From contig OW203762.1 in assembly GCA_934045905.1 (NCBI GenBank), forward strand, positions 54,585,411-54,649,410: DNA of 64,000 bases, in the 5' to 3' direction. A program made the position numbers and the translations under genes. Of the stretch, positions 44,531-57,552 are shown in pieces. The notes below the pieces were generated by a model that made no database searches, was not told the DNA's origin, and worked only from the letters and a program-made list of their open reading frames with translations. This DNA is from Leuctra nigra (lineage: Eukaryota; Arthropoda; Insecta; Plecoptera; Leuctridae). The stretch's first letter is position 1. Each line of letters begins with the position of its first letter.

Positions 44531-47500
44531 CAAACATACAATCAATGACGTCTGAGAAATGTGATCATGATCATCCATCTTCGATTTAAGCCATCTTGTT
44601 CCGAAATGCATGGTTTCTCTTTCCTGCATCCTTATTTCAGCGATTACCATAGAAAAGATTAAAACTTTTTTGAAGATTTATTTTCATTGTAGGAGAAACC
44701 AAACACTAAAATTAAAACTTGTGATGAAATGGCGAAAAGTGTTACTTCAAGCCACCTACTGGTATTTACCTGAAGTAAGTGATTCGCATTTAATAAGTCC
44801 TTCCGAATCCCACTCAGCGAACACTTGAGCATTTCGCCACTTGTTTGTTGTAAAACCTGCGGCGGGCGAGGCCACGTGACCAGACATTCTAAACACCCGC
44901 GAGAATGTTCGGCGCGCGCAGCTTTGTTCCAAGTCGGGAAACATTAGCTAAGAAACCAGGGTATTCATTCCATCAGAATCCACTCTTCAAATTGTAAACA
45001 TTAGTTTATACTCAATTCCAATTTAATTTACTCTGATGAAAAGCAAGATTACTTTTTAATAAAATTTCAATATAATATTCTATGACACGTTAAAATTCAC
45101 TTCATGATCTGAAAATGTCCACAGTTACTTCTCTCTACATTTCTCTGTTATTCTACCTCGTCGACAGGTTATGTAATGGAAAATAATTTCTCGCATCTTC
45201 CAAGATAAAAATCACTATTTCATAATTATATTTTCGCCCTAAAAGCAGCACTTAAACTAACAACCATCTGCTTACGCCGGGAAGATCTATTGGAAAAGTC
45301 TCACGTCTGTTCGAATGCGCTATCATTCGCTGTACATTGGCGGTTATTTGACCTGATTCCCGCCGTCTGGCGCTGAATGGGACATGAAAGAACTTCGACA
45401 TTAATCATGGGAACTCATTTCAATGAAATAGAGTTCCATCTTGCGCTCTGACGACGCCTCAAAGAGAGCATAATTGTCTCCCGCGAGTTCCGTCGGAATT
45501 AACATGTGAAAGAATTGTCACTTCATGTACTCGTGTCTTCACTCTGAACACAGTAATTGTATTTATTACGACGTTAGTTCGGAGCCACTGACGCTGAAAC
45601 ACAAAAATTAACTCCTTTCTGGGGAAAATGCAATGTTCCACATTATTTTTTAAAGTGAATTCCCATTGAAGGTATAATATAGAATTTAAGCGTAGAATTA
45701 GTTTTTTCTATCCGCAGAAATTACGTCAAATGCTAGACGAATGGCGTTATCAAGTGAAAATGTAACGGGACGCGCATGGTTCATTAAAGAGTTTCTTTTG
45801 ATTTCTCTTCTCAATAACACATTTAAAAAGTCAGGTATTAGCGCATATTTGAAACGTACTAAAGCCTAAATGCAGACACCCGCTTAAATACATCTCTTGA
45901 ACGACCTTTAAGTATTAAATACGATTATTTTCCTATACGTTTCGTATTTAAAGCTTTGAGGTCGTATGAGGCAGAATGCCCAGTGTGGGGCATTATTTAG
46001 TATATATTAGAATGTGCGCTAATATCTGATATTTTCATATTTTTCTAGTGCGAAGACAAAACTAAAACACACTTTAAAGAACAGCGCGCGCCTTGAATGT
46101 GCTTTACTCCCACTTCGCAAGAGATCCACATTCCCAAAGCGTCCACAATGCAGGAGATTGCAATGGCTGGAAACCGACATATTACAATAATTCGATTAAC
46201 ACCTCCACGCTGGTCCGTCGACGGTGGCAATTAAACCTCGCTATTATTATAACTGTTGTTGTGCCCTGGATTGTAATGGAGAGCAGATCTAGTATTGATC
46301 ACTATGACACATTATTTAGTGCTTGTCTGACGCATCAAAGCAATCGCCATTTCCTGATCAACAATGCGATTGTTACTTCTCAATTCTATGCGTCAAGTAC
46401 GTTTTAAATTATAAAACAATCAGACTTTTATCTAATTATAGTTCTCTGACAGCTACAGATCGATGTTAATTATGTGTAATTTGTAGAAAGTATACCAGAC
46501 AGAAATAAACCTAAGTAGACAAAAGTACAGGAGTATTCTGTAAGCAAGATCCGAAGGAAAGGCATCATATGCTAAATGCTGTAATTTGCTTTTTGGTAAT
46601 TACCAAAGATTATACTATCAGAAATAAAATGATTCAGCACTATTTCATGATTTCATCAATAACATTGATTATAACAATAAATAGCGATTTATAATAACTA
46701 AATTATCACACTAAATAGTTATGATGATATCACATTTTTTAAAGAGCTCTCATTTATAAGACAAGCTCATGTTTCTCTTCCACTTGGTTGAAAAAGAGTT
46801 GAAATATCTCCTGGCGTCAAGACGTTGTGACTGCTCATGAAATTGTCTTGTTCTGCGGCACAAGTGCTGTGAAATACCGCGGCCTCACCTCCAACCCGAA
46901 CAGTTACTTGAATATCCACCGCAGATTCACCCCTCGCAGAAGAATAAAGATAAGGACGCCTATTGTTGAGCTGTTTTGTATTACCTCGGCGTTGTTTTTG
47001 TCGGCGTCGAGATCGATATTCTAGGCGTCGCGACGGCCCGGGGCAGAAGACAAGCGACGACGCCGGACGCTATTCAAGCTGGACAAAATAATAAACAACG
47101 AGATCAACTCATTTGTTTCTATTTCTTGTCAAGATAAAAGATTTGATGACCCACCACGAGATTTTAGTATGATTTTAACATTTCCTTCGTGCTTTAAAAT
47201 CTCTTAAAGGTAATTTGGAAACTTTCTAAATTGAATTCTATGAGTAAATAAACTTTTTGAAAATATGTGGAATATAAACACATTTTACTCAAAACAGAAA
47301 TATTTCAGGTTCACGTTATTGCAGTCTATTAAACATGCTACTTTTCACATGTTTGCCCCAATTATTCACTGGAAAGCATTACTTTTTCCTGACATTCTCT
47401 TCAGTCTTTATATTTTGAATATGAATTATTGTTGTATTTTATTTATGAATTGAAATATGAATAATGTGAATGAGCGAGAGAATTGCTATTTCATTTTAAC

Positions 47501-50500
47501 AACATTTTTTCTTAAACAAAGTGCATATTCATGCAGCGTACCGAATATAAAGTAGAACTTGAAGTTTTGATCTGTGTGAAGTCTGTTCAGGTCCTCGTAT
47601 TCTCTTTAACTAGGAATCAAATATGCATAACTTATTCAGTTGATCTAGAGAATGCAATTTACCTATCATTTCTGAAGTCATATTTGTCTTATTTCCTAAT
47701 TTATATCCAAGCTCTAACTTATTTCCATGCTGAGGATCAATGTTTGTATTGTTAACAAATAATATTCGTCCATAATAATAGGAGATAATGCGGCCTCTAA
47801 AACGCGAGGGAAAGGATCAGATCCTAACTGAATAAAACAGTTTGAAAGTTGAACTTCGTCTACGTCACACACCCTGATGACGTCATCTGAGAGGGAAGGA
47901 AATGTCGCCAAACGACGCGCATTTGGCAGATCTTGTAGTGCTCGACAATCATTAATTGGTCGTACATTGAGCCTTCACTCCGCTCCATTCTCTTCGCTCG
48001 AACCAGAGCCTCCAAGAGACCTTATTATCGCGACACAAGGTTAATTAATTGACGTTAAGTGGTTTACATGGTCAGAGCCTTCCCGATCATTAATCGTGGA
48101 ATACGTTTTATTATCAGAGTTGAATGTGTGAAGTGAATATGGGCGGAGGAATTTCACGCAGTCAAGTTTATTTTATTAGGTTCTTCAGGTTAACATATAA
48201 AATAATAGGTGAACAACTTTTTGGGAACAAAAGTAATTTGTGAAAGTAGTGACAGAGACTTTTCTGAAATCCTCATCAAACGTATTGATTTATTCAAATC
48301 TCGTAAAAGAATTTGATTTATGTGTGATTAGACAGTTTTTAAACGTCGGCATTTCGAGGACTGGCTGCATTGGGCCGCTGCTTTTGTTTGCTAAAATAGC
48401 ACTGCATTTCCAGTTTCACTCATTAATCTTGTAATTTAAATCAGTCCATTTGCATAACTATTGTGAGTCTGGCGGCTAAATCCTGCAATTGGTAGACCAC
48501 CTGTGTGGCCCTCAGAGCCAAGTTTAATAGCCAGACAAGACAGCCGCAAATAAGAATATTTATGTCTTCCAATCACAAATTAATTGCTTTTATTTCTTTG
48601 TAATCAAAAGTAAATGCAGATTTCGTGCTATCTGTTTTATAACTTATTCAGAACGGATAAGGAACCGGTTTGTGCGAAGAAATAAAATGCAGAACTGCGA
48701 GAAGTGAATCTATTTCACTGATCGATATTCGTACAGGTGTCCGAACATTGATTGTATATTCTAAACAGATTGATTGATTGGCAATTTCACCTCGGCTCTG
48801 TTAATATAAACTGGTGTTGGCGTTTGACGGACGCTTAACTCGGATAATCCGGTTGCTCTTGAAGTGGGGTTGGAATCCACTGACGCCTATCAACTCTTCA
48901 CATTTAGCCGCACTTCACCTGTTTTGTTCAAATGTGTTGCTGATGTTCAAAGTGAGAAGAGAATTCCATGATAATGAGGAAATAAATCGACAGATATTTT
49001 TTCAGGAGATATCAGATTTTATTGTTATCAAGTTTTGTCTGAAAAGGAATGTCACACGAAAGAACGAAGTTTCCTGAATGTTGCATTTTCGCAAGTCAAA
49101 CATCGCGGAAACTTTGGTTTCGAAAGTGCCACTCTCGGCGGAATTGTACATAACAGAACTTCAAACTTGTCATTCCTACTTGCGTCATAATTCCTCCACT
49201 GTCCATTTTATCTTTCGCGCTCCCCATGTTTTTGGACATTCATATAAAAGTAAATCAATCAGATGGCGTCGCAATCTCCCCTGAGGGATGGGGGGGGGGG
49301 ACCCCGCATTGGTTGGGGATAAGATGGATGGGTGACGTTGCTGGCGAGAGTGTATCCTTGTAGGTGCTCACTTACAGATCGGCCCGGCACCTCCACCGAC
49401 ACGCGCATCCATCAGCCAGGCGCCTCCACCTGACCCATCACATGTTGATCAATTAGTCTACTACTCTTTATTACCACAACAACCCCTTTGCTTTTCTCAA
49501 ATAAAATATATTTAGAAAATAATATATTCTTACTGCTTAATTCCTATTTTAACCGGTTATAATTGGATATAAATATGTAATTATAGCGACGAATTAACTA
49601 ATTCACGTAAAAGCTGAACCGATGGGAATTCTGTGGCTTCAGCTCGTTTACCGAAAACATTTGTAATTGACTTCGTTATTCTGTGTTACTTTTCAACAGA
49701 TCAGAAACTTGATTTATTCCTTGATCGTTTTGATCGTTTTGATGCGCCATCTCGAACGTAAAATGAAGTTGTGTTTTCTCGCGATCTTCTCATAATCTCC
49801 TCGAATGATCTTAATAACGACTCAAAGAGAGCGGCCATCAGAAGTCATGGCGTGATTGTGCTGCTATCTGTTGGCAGGACAATTACCCATTGACTCTGAT
49901 CGAAAAGCCCGTCTTGAGGCGCGCTTTGAACGCGGGCCAAATCGCTCAGCTATGACGTAACAAGATGTATTGCGTCACCCGGGGCGGAGCGCTGGGCCGT
50001 AATCACAGCCAATATGACGTAGCAACCACCTACAGCCACTTTCATGCCACTTTAAGAAATTTCATTTTATTTGATACGTTTACGCATCGCCGGAATTGAC
50101 TTGCAAATTTTCTGTTGACGTTTTAAAATATTTTATTTCGAAACCCCGTTCAGGCCATAATGGAATGTCGCATTCATCTTTGAATTATTATTCACGGAGG
50201 GGATGAAGAAGGAAGGAAGGGGTGGACAGCGCGGATATTGATTGAAATGTGAATCAGTAGAAGGTGAGTTCCTCGGGAGCAAATCCTGGCATCGAACCAG
50301 TCGCGTCGAACGCGGCTACAAAAATACACCCCAATTCATGACATTGAAATATCCACAATAGAAATAGACATGTTTGTTTTGCTCCGTTAGATTTTACAAA
50401 GTGGAACTACTATGCAAAAACCGTAAAATATCGGTTAAAGCCTATTCTGCAATTTAGCTACACTAAAACAGCAGAAAGTAAAAATAGAAGTAGAACTTTA

Positions 50501-50520
50501 ACTCTACTTTAAAGCCCTCT
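44531..50520. other. Spacer, no gene supported
   Basis: AT-rich with GC-richer islands near 44860-44940 and 49900-50030. Landmarks: a perfect CRE at 47878-47885, a G run at about 49289-49300, a one-copy match to the 3.6-4.8 kb minisatellite core on the opposite strand at about 49381-49403, and a direct repeat CTACTTTAACTCTACTTTA just before the SINE (about 50490-50537). Open frames are all under 105 codons. Confidence 0.45.
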
Positions 50521-50541
50521 ACTTTAACTCTACTTTACTTA

Positions 50542-50575
50542 TCCAACACACCAGCCCGACGGCTGGTGTGTTGGA
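50542..50575. repeat. Perfect 15-bp hairpin at the head of the 5S-like SINE
   Basis: TCCAACACACCAGCC and its exact reverse complement flank CGAC. It covers the SINE start, so the first bases of the 5S-like region have been mirrored into the flank, or an end of the element is palindromic. Confidence 0.7.
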
Positions 50576-50939
50576 TACCTCGGTTCTCGTTAGATCACCG
50601 AGGTTAAGCAACATTGAGCGCAGTCAGCGGTTGGGTGGGTGACCATTCAACTCTGCCTTGCCAGGTTGCTGCCGTTGGGCCAGAGAGACTGGGGTGTTTG
50701 GGGGTTAGTGTGACGACCTCCCTCCACCTGTTATCAGTCTCTCGACGGCGCGGGTTGTGGAGGCTCGTGCTGTGAATGTTACACCCTCGGTTACACCGTC
50801 CTTCGGAAGCGACGTTAAGCCGTTGGTCCCCTTGGTATCTTTCGTCAGGAGTAGGCTACATGCCGGTATCGGGTTTCCTCTCCTCCCTTCTCTATATTAC
50901 ATTCTCACTAGTGGAGCCTAGACTTAATAATAATAATAA
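50554..50939 (+). mobile_element. 5S rRNA-derived SINE
   Basis: Bases about 50576-50645 follow 5S rRNA closely: CTCGGTTCTCGT, GATCACCGAGGTTAAGCAAC and TTGGGTGGGTGACC, i.e. the internal polymerase III promoter elements. A non-5S body with GACGTTAAGCCGTTGGTCCC (about 50812-50831) follows, then a (TAA)n tail (50925-50939). Such a 5S head plus unrelated body plus short-repeat tail is the SINE3 pattern. AAGCCCTC at about 50512 and just after the tail may be an 8-bp target duplication, but the left copy lies about 35 bp before the head. Confidence 0.75.
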
Positions 50940-50944
50940 GCCCT

Positions 50945-53900
50945 CATTGGCTGAATTGATCTTATTTATACATACATCGACGTACAAGTTCTATAGGAAA
51001 ATGATAAACAGTTCATGAGTTATTATTGTAGCGTGCTTACCAGTCGGTCGTATTTAAAATATCGTGTTGTTGATGAGAATGTAGCCTGATGTTTTGATTG
51101 GTTGATGAGCTGTTGCCATGACATTTCCTCTGCCACTGTTTGTTACGTCATTTGCTTCCGACGAATTAGCATTATTTTCACGCTTTGCTTTGCGCAAATC
51201 TCGCTGTGCAAATGACGTCGTAGAATCAAACGCAGCGGTGCAAAAACAGAAACTGCATCAACAACGCTTCAGAGCGACTTGCAGAAATCAAGAACACACC
51301 TGCACGGAAATGTGTCAAACTGATGAAACATTTCCTTACAAGACAATTTACAAGGCACGCTCATTGTCTCATTGGAAAGCGCAATTGAAAGTGCACAATA
51401 ATATGAAGCTATTTTGAACTTTCTTACGGGAAAAGCTGAGAGGCCATCTCGTATTAATAAATTAACGAATGACGCTCAGGTTGGCGCCTCGAGGCAATTG
51501 CAGTCGAAATGAAAACTCCGCAAATGTTTTTCTCCCGCCGAATATTTATATTGTATTAGCCCAGTGCTTGGCCATTTGGCGCGTAAATAAGAACACCGAG
51601 GTGGATTGTCGTGATACATTATCAATGAAGAGCACACCGCCTCGTTTGCCTGCCGCGTTAATACATATTCAAATGTTTCGCGGTCTGTCGGTTATTTATT
51701 CGAAATCGACGATAAAGTTTGCCTCGGTTCTCTCTTCAGAAGCCAATTGTAGTAAGAAAGCCACTGCAATGAATCTTCACCGCTTGTTTATCCGAAGCAG
51801 CCACAAAAGACATTGCTTATTGCTATAATATACTGCCTCTCACGAGACTTGTTTAACATTTAGAAGTTAAATTGGATTTCGCCTTTCCTTTAGAAACAAC
51901 GTGATTCTCACTTCATTTCAGGCATTCGAGACATGCCCCTCTGCCGATTACACATGGTATCCATGTTTGTACACCGAACGTCTAATAAGGAATAGGCTGT
52001 GCGATACGTCTTCTTGCGGTACAGCTAATGGCTTTTGCGGCGGAGATGTTTGCTATTCCGAGGATGCAGCAGAGATCGACGCCGAGGGCTGATGTTCTTG
52101 CTACATACAGATTTATCTCGCGTCAAGATATGACAAGCAGCGTACATTTGGGTAATTCGCAATTCCGCGTAAATTTGCTTAAATATCCTTGATCGACACG
52201 TGTCAATGGCCGACAGTTGGAATTGAGATTGACGTCGATACGCATTTCGACTCATTATAACGTTTTTCAATCAGCATTTGATTTTATGGATGATGCGTGT
52301 AGCGGCTTCTGTAACGCGGCTTATGATAACCTCGACCGAGATGCAATCAATGTCTAAACGGAAGACGATTTCCAAGCGAAACATCCGAACTTCCCGAAGC
52401 CCTGAAGTTTCCGATCGTGTCCGTCAGCAGCCGAGTATTTCAAGCTTCGCCAACTATCAAGTCGATTTGTGAAGTTCACCTCGGGATGTATAAGCCAATC
52501 AAAAGCGTCACAAATGATTTAATCACGGTGCTGAATGGAGATGGGGTTGATCCGGAGCGAGGCAGAAGTTGAGACGCGAATCACGCCGAGTGCAGCGCGA
52601 GTGCATCGAGTGCAGCAGTTGTCGTCACCACAGACTGACCTGAGAGAACACTCAAGTGCGCCTGAAAGTCAGGGCGACACTCCACAGTCAATAGAACTGA
52701 TGCAGGAAAATGGATTCAGGAAATTGAAGTTTGCCAGAGCAGCATCACACACGAAATTGGTTAAATCAAAACATTATGTTGTCCGTAACTTATATAATGC
52801 TCAAAACCAGTCCAGACGTAATTTGAAACATTGTCAAATGTTTTTATTCAATTGACCAATCCATAAAATGTCAAAATGTAATGTATTCGATACAGTAAAT
52901 GTGTGTTTCTTTAATAAAATCAGTCTAAGCAATTTATTCCCCCAGTTTCATGCATGTCATAAAACGTTGATTCTTCCAACACAATAAGCAATGTTCTTCT
53001 TCACAGGGCGCATGCGCTGCATCGGTGCATCGTTTATTAGACTTGAAGATGAGAAATATTCAATTTAAAAAGTGCCCCAGCTGCTGGCCGGTGGATGCTT
53101 AGTTAATATATGATGGACTAATCACGCTTTGTCACGCTAACGTTGTTGCGTCTAGAAGAGTTATGGCGTATTAACTTGGACCAATGTTGTTCGTGAACAA
53201 CACTTCATGGGGCGAACAACTGGTTTTGTATTGTGAAGATTTTCATCGCTTGATTCGAAGTACAGCATCTTCATCGACTTCTTACAACATTTGGACGCTG
53301 GAGACACCAGTGTTGAATTCAGGATAATTACTAAAATCGCGTTTGAATATTCATATTTTTTGGATAATTATTTAATGCAATAATTATATATCGACGCACG
53401 AAGCATCACAGTAAGTTTGACTAAAAATATAATTAACATTTTTGGGTTGGGTTTAAATATCTTGAGTGCGTGCTTGAAGCTCTCCAATCAGAAAACTATA
53501 AGAAAAACATATTTTTACTAAAAAAAATACCAATCAATTTGATATCGTTTGCTAACCTAAAAAAGTGTTATTTTTATAATCATATAATACCTCTCACCGT
53601 CTTCATGCTCAGGAATAAAGCAATTAAACTAAACCTCTCATAAAGGCTTAGTAAAAGCGGCCAATCTGACTGCACCGAGACACCTGTAGCTGTTCACTGA
53701 CATGTAGTTGCAAGTACATCGCCATAATCATCGCGATTTGCATGTTAAAACTATCTCAGAGTCTATAGATGCTATCCGAGCTGACATTCCTGAATTAACA
53801 TCGTATAATAAGTCCAGCCGGAACGAATCTCTGGACTCACATTACTTGATAATAACCCGCATTAGACCGCCGGCCAATGATTACAGCGATTACTCGAACC

Positions 53901-54681
53901 GTATTAATCGATAAATTGGCCATAAAATCGATCTATTCCATGCACTATTTCGTGATTCGATCCACCTCCCAGTCTCTCGCTCCTGTCTTCGGCTCCACCC
54001 AGATTTCAATTTACCCATAAATTAACTCATGTAACCGTTTATTAAATTAAAAGTCTTGCTTCGCGTTGAAACTTTCCGTCAATACCTCTAGGTAATTCAT
54101 TAACACGTGTTAGCTTCATTATCTTTAACAAATATCTGAATGGGATTAGTCTGGTTCGATGATGGTGCAAAGTGGGCTGATAATAGAGGGATGATGCAGT
54201 CACTCATGCGAGAGCGGCACATCAAACACGCAAAGTCGCTCCGAGGGTGTGAAATAGAATTACAATTTTCAATCTATGGTGTTATTAGTTTGAACAATGT
54301 TCGAGCCTCATCATCTGATGCGGTCTGATTTCGTATTATTCTCCCCTTGCGTGATCTTTCTCGTGATATCTCATACACTAGAAGTCACTTACTTTATGAA
54401 TGCACAAGTGGAAGTAACAAAATAAGATGAATTTCATTGTTGTCAAAGGAATGCGGGGATTGAACATGCACTTTACTAAAGTATACAAAATGAAAAAGCT
54501 AAACCACTTACTTAATCCATAAAATAAATGTCCTTCTTACGTTTTATCCACTGAAGAAGAGGCTAGATATTCGCTATAAAGTACAGTGGCAAATCGAATT
54601 GGACTCCTTTTCTTATAATTAAATCATTAGAATTGAATTCTTTTCACTCGGTTGGTTGTTCAAGTGGTTCTTTGTCAAGAG
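50945..54681. other. Spacer, one weak exon candidate
   Basis: No repeat family recognised. At 51922-52092 (plus) a frame follows CACTTCATTTCAG, a good splice acceptor, and encodes 56 residues with six cysteines before a stop; this is described separately. Elsewhere frames are short and unconvincing. Confidence 0.4.
51922..52092 (+). CDS. Candidate terminal exon, cysteine-rich
   Basis: Immediately after a pyrimidine-rich acceptor ending CAG, an open phase-0 frame of 56 codons plus TGA contains six cysteines within about 44 residues (TCPS, PCLY, LCDT, SCGT, FCGG, VCYS). That density suggests a disulfide-rich extracellular segment, loosely LDL-receptor-A-like in spacing but without its acidic calcium signature. 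No upstream exon was found, and such frames arise by chance. Confidence 0.18.
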   Translation, partial: AFETCPSADYTWYPCLYTERLIRNRLCDTSSCGTANGFCGGDVCYSEDAAEIDAEG

Positions 54682-55785
54682 GACATGTTGCAATGAAGCT
54701 TTTATGACGCCAGACGACGGTATTCAATTGAATTGTTACATTGACAAGGTGAGCGACATGTTGCAATGAAGCTTTTATGACGCCAGACGACGGTATTCAA
54801 TTGAATTGTTACATTGACAAGGTGAGCGACATGTTGCAATGAAGCTTTTATGACGCCAGACGACGGTATTCAATTGAATTGTTACATTGACAAGGTGAGC
54901 GACATGTTGCAATGAAGCTTTTATGACGCCAGACGACGGTATTCAATTGAATTGTTACATTGACAAGGTGAGCGACATGTTGCAATGAAGCTTTTATGAC
55001 GCCAGACGACGGTATTCAATTGAATTGTTACATTGACAAGGTGAGCGACATGTTGCAATGAAGCTTTTATGACGCCAGACGACGGTATTCAATTGAATTG
55101 TTACATTGACAAGGTGAGCGACATGTTGCAATGAAGCTTTTATGACGCCAGACGACGGTATTCAATTGAATTGTTACATTGACAAGGTGAGCGACATGTT
55201 GCAATGAAGCTTTTATGACGCCAGACGACGGTATTCAATTGAATTGTTACATTGACAAGGTGAGCGACATGTTGCAATGAAGCTTTTATGACGCCAGACG
55301 ACGGTATTCAATTGAATTGTTACATTGACAAGGTGAGCGACATGTTGCAATGAAGCTTTTATGACGCCAGACGACGGTATTCAATTGAATTGTTACATTG
55401 ACAAGGTGAGCGACATGTTGCAATGAAGCTTTTATGACGCCAGACGACGGTATTCAATTGAATTGTTACATTGACAAGGTGAGCGACATGTTGCAATGAA
55501 GCTTTTATGACGCCAGACGACGGTATTCAATTGAATTGTTACATTGACAAGGTGAGCGACATGTTGCAATGAAGCTTTTATGACGCCAGACGACGGTATT
55601 CAATTGAATTGTTACATTGACAAGGTGAGCGACATGTTGCAATGAAGCTTTTATGACGCCAGACGACGGTATTCAATTGAATTGTTACATTGACAAGGTG
55701 AGCGACATGTTGCAATGAAGCTTTTATGACGCCAGACGACGGTATTCAATTGAATTGTTACATTGACAAGGTGAGCGACATGTTG
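54682..55785. repeat. 73-bp tandem array, 15.0 identical copies
   Basis: GACATGTTGCAATGAAGC starts at 54682, 54755, 54828 and so on every 73 bp to 55777, giving 15 complete units followed by a short partial one. I see no substitution among them. Each unit has the perfect 12-bp palindrome ATTCAATTGAAT. The left junction (GTCAAGAGGACATG) differs slightly from internal junctions (GGTGAGCGACATG). Such homogeneity implies a very recent expansion. Confidence 0.97.
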
Positions 55786-57544
55786 CCGCTTTTAATTGCA
55801 GTTAATTAATTAATAAGTTCATCAAAATGTACAATTCATTTGCATTCTTTCAAACAATAGGTATTACATGAAACACTAAATCGAGAATTGAATTCCATTT
55901 TCAAGAAAGAAAGGGAATTTATGTCTTCATTTAGAACATGTTCATAAAAAATAATTGAAATTACTAAGGGCAATTTTCTTCGCAAAACTACGAAGAATAT
56001 GAAACTAGAACAATTGTGATGAACGACATACTCATTGAAAATGAGAGAAAAGTATCTGGCAGTATTTTCAGATCCATTTGGCTTTCTTGTGTCCTAAGGT
56101 ATACCAACCTTACGGCATTTAATATAATGTAGATGGCTTTTTCGTGTTTTCTTTTATCTAAATGCTGCATCCTCCTCTTAGCCAATTTGCAACCATCTTC
56201 TCTTAAATATGAGACGCTCCAGCGAGAAGCAAGCCCGACCGAGAGAGAGGGCTGCTCGATGTGAGGAAGAGAAGAGAGAGAGATGGGGATATGATGGAAG
56301 AAGACCGTAACTTCTTTCTTCCGTAAAGTGTTTTCATAGGTTCTATTATTCCCTCATTTTATTCCAGAGAATGGAAATTATTAGAGCGAGGAAAGTTTTT
56401 TAAAACCGACTTTAGAAACAGTCAAATGACCATTTAGAAAGAATAAAAAGTTTTAAATGTTTGTATAAAAGAGATGGGATAAAATTACAAAACAAATAAT
56501 AGGTGAAAGTGAGCATAAGATTATTTATTTTATCGAAGAACCTGCAGAAAAGATTTTGCTTTCAAATTATTACAATCTTTTAGATTGTAAGAAGAACGTG
56601 GGGAGGGAGAGATAGATATAGGGGTGAGAGGGGGGGGGGGCTAAAATGGCAACAAAGAGAGGAAACAATATCGTAATTTTGAACTGAAATTTTCATAGAT
56701 TTGAGTATAGCAGCACACATAAATTAAATGAAATTAACTATAATAGAATAACGAAAGAGCCAAGGTCTTAATCACGGTTTTCACAGAGCATTTTGCACGA
56801 CCTTTCTAAATGATTTCAATTCGAAGGGGAAATATGAAATTATGAAAGCATTTCTCATTCGAATTGACTGCCTCATATTAGTATCTATTGACATAAAGCT
56901 AGACGATAATATCCCGACTTGTCGTGTCCCACCGGAGCCGTATGTATCGTATACTCGTATCGGCCGCCATTATCCCGGTGTGTGTCAATGTCTAGCCTGG
57001 AGGAACACCGCTACACCTCTGGATCCGCATATTGTGCACCGGGAGCTGAAAGCCATTTCCTTTTGTGTGGCGCCCGACGAATACCGACATTGCCTGGAGC
57101 ACTTTACCCTTTGACCCGAACAGAGCCGCGCCTGCGATCAAGAGGAGTGAATTCACTATATTGGAAATTAGATTATTTAGCAGAACATTGGTAAATGGCA
57201 GCAGACAATGTAGGTATGATAATACAGAGGTGTCTGGAACTACCTATGTTACAGAGTCAATTCAGTCAATGGTAACATTTTGAGAACGTGGGAAATGGGG
57301 ATTGTTGAATTCTGTGTAAATGAACTAGTATACGATGGAATTATCTTAGAATATGAAATGAATTAGATACATTGTATACATGAAATATAAATGCCACATA
57401 ATGTATGAAATCGGAGGACAAAATGATTATTATTCTCTGGCGAATAGTCGTGAGGAAAACGAGTCAATATAATCGAAAGCGTAAGACGACTCCAGGGAGA
57501 AATGACGTCAGAGCACAGTAATAAACACATAAACATGACGAGGC
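55786..57544. other. Spacer with purine-rich tracts
   Basis: GA-rich runs at about 56210-56290 and 56595-56640, the latter ending in a G run. A perfect CRE at 57503-57510. Short overlapping frames at 56842-57283 in a GC-richer patch have no recognised motif. No gene supported. Confidence 0.45.
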
Positions 57545-57552
57545 CGTGTTGC
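57545..57552. repeat. 8-bp target duplication of hAT element
   Basis: CGTGTTGC, repeated exactly at 58293-58300 on the other side of the element. Confidence 0.85.

Noticed and set aside
44064..44589. Repetitive frames of 98-157 codons on both strands
   Set aside because: By-product of the 42-bp (14-codon) array; the CRE content is the more economical signal.
37200..50320. Isolated B-box-like strings (about 37229 plus strand, about 50290 minus strand)
   Set aside because: No matching A box, cloverleaf, tail or target duplication; too short to call SINEs.
50554..50690. Functional 5S rRNA gene
   Set aside because: The 3' third does not match 5S rRNA, no T-run terminator follows, and a SINE-type body and (TAA)n tail continue instead.
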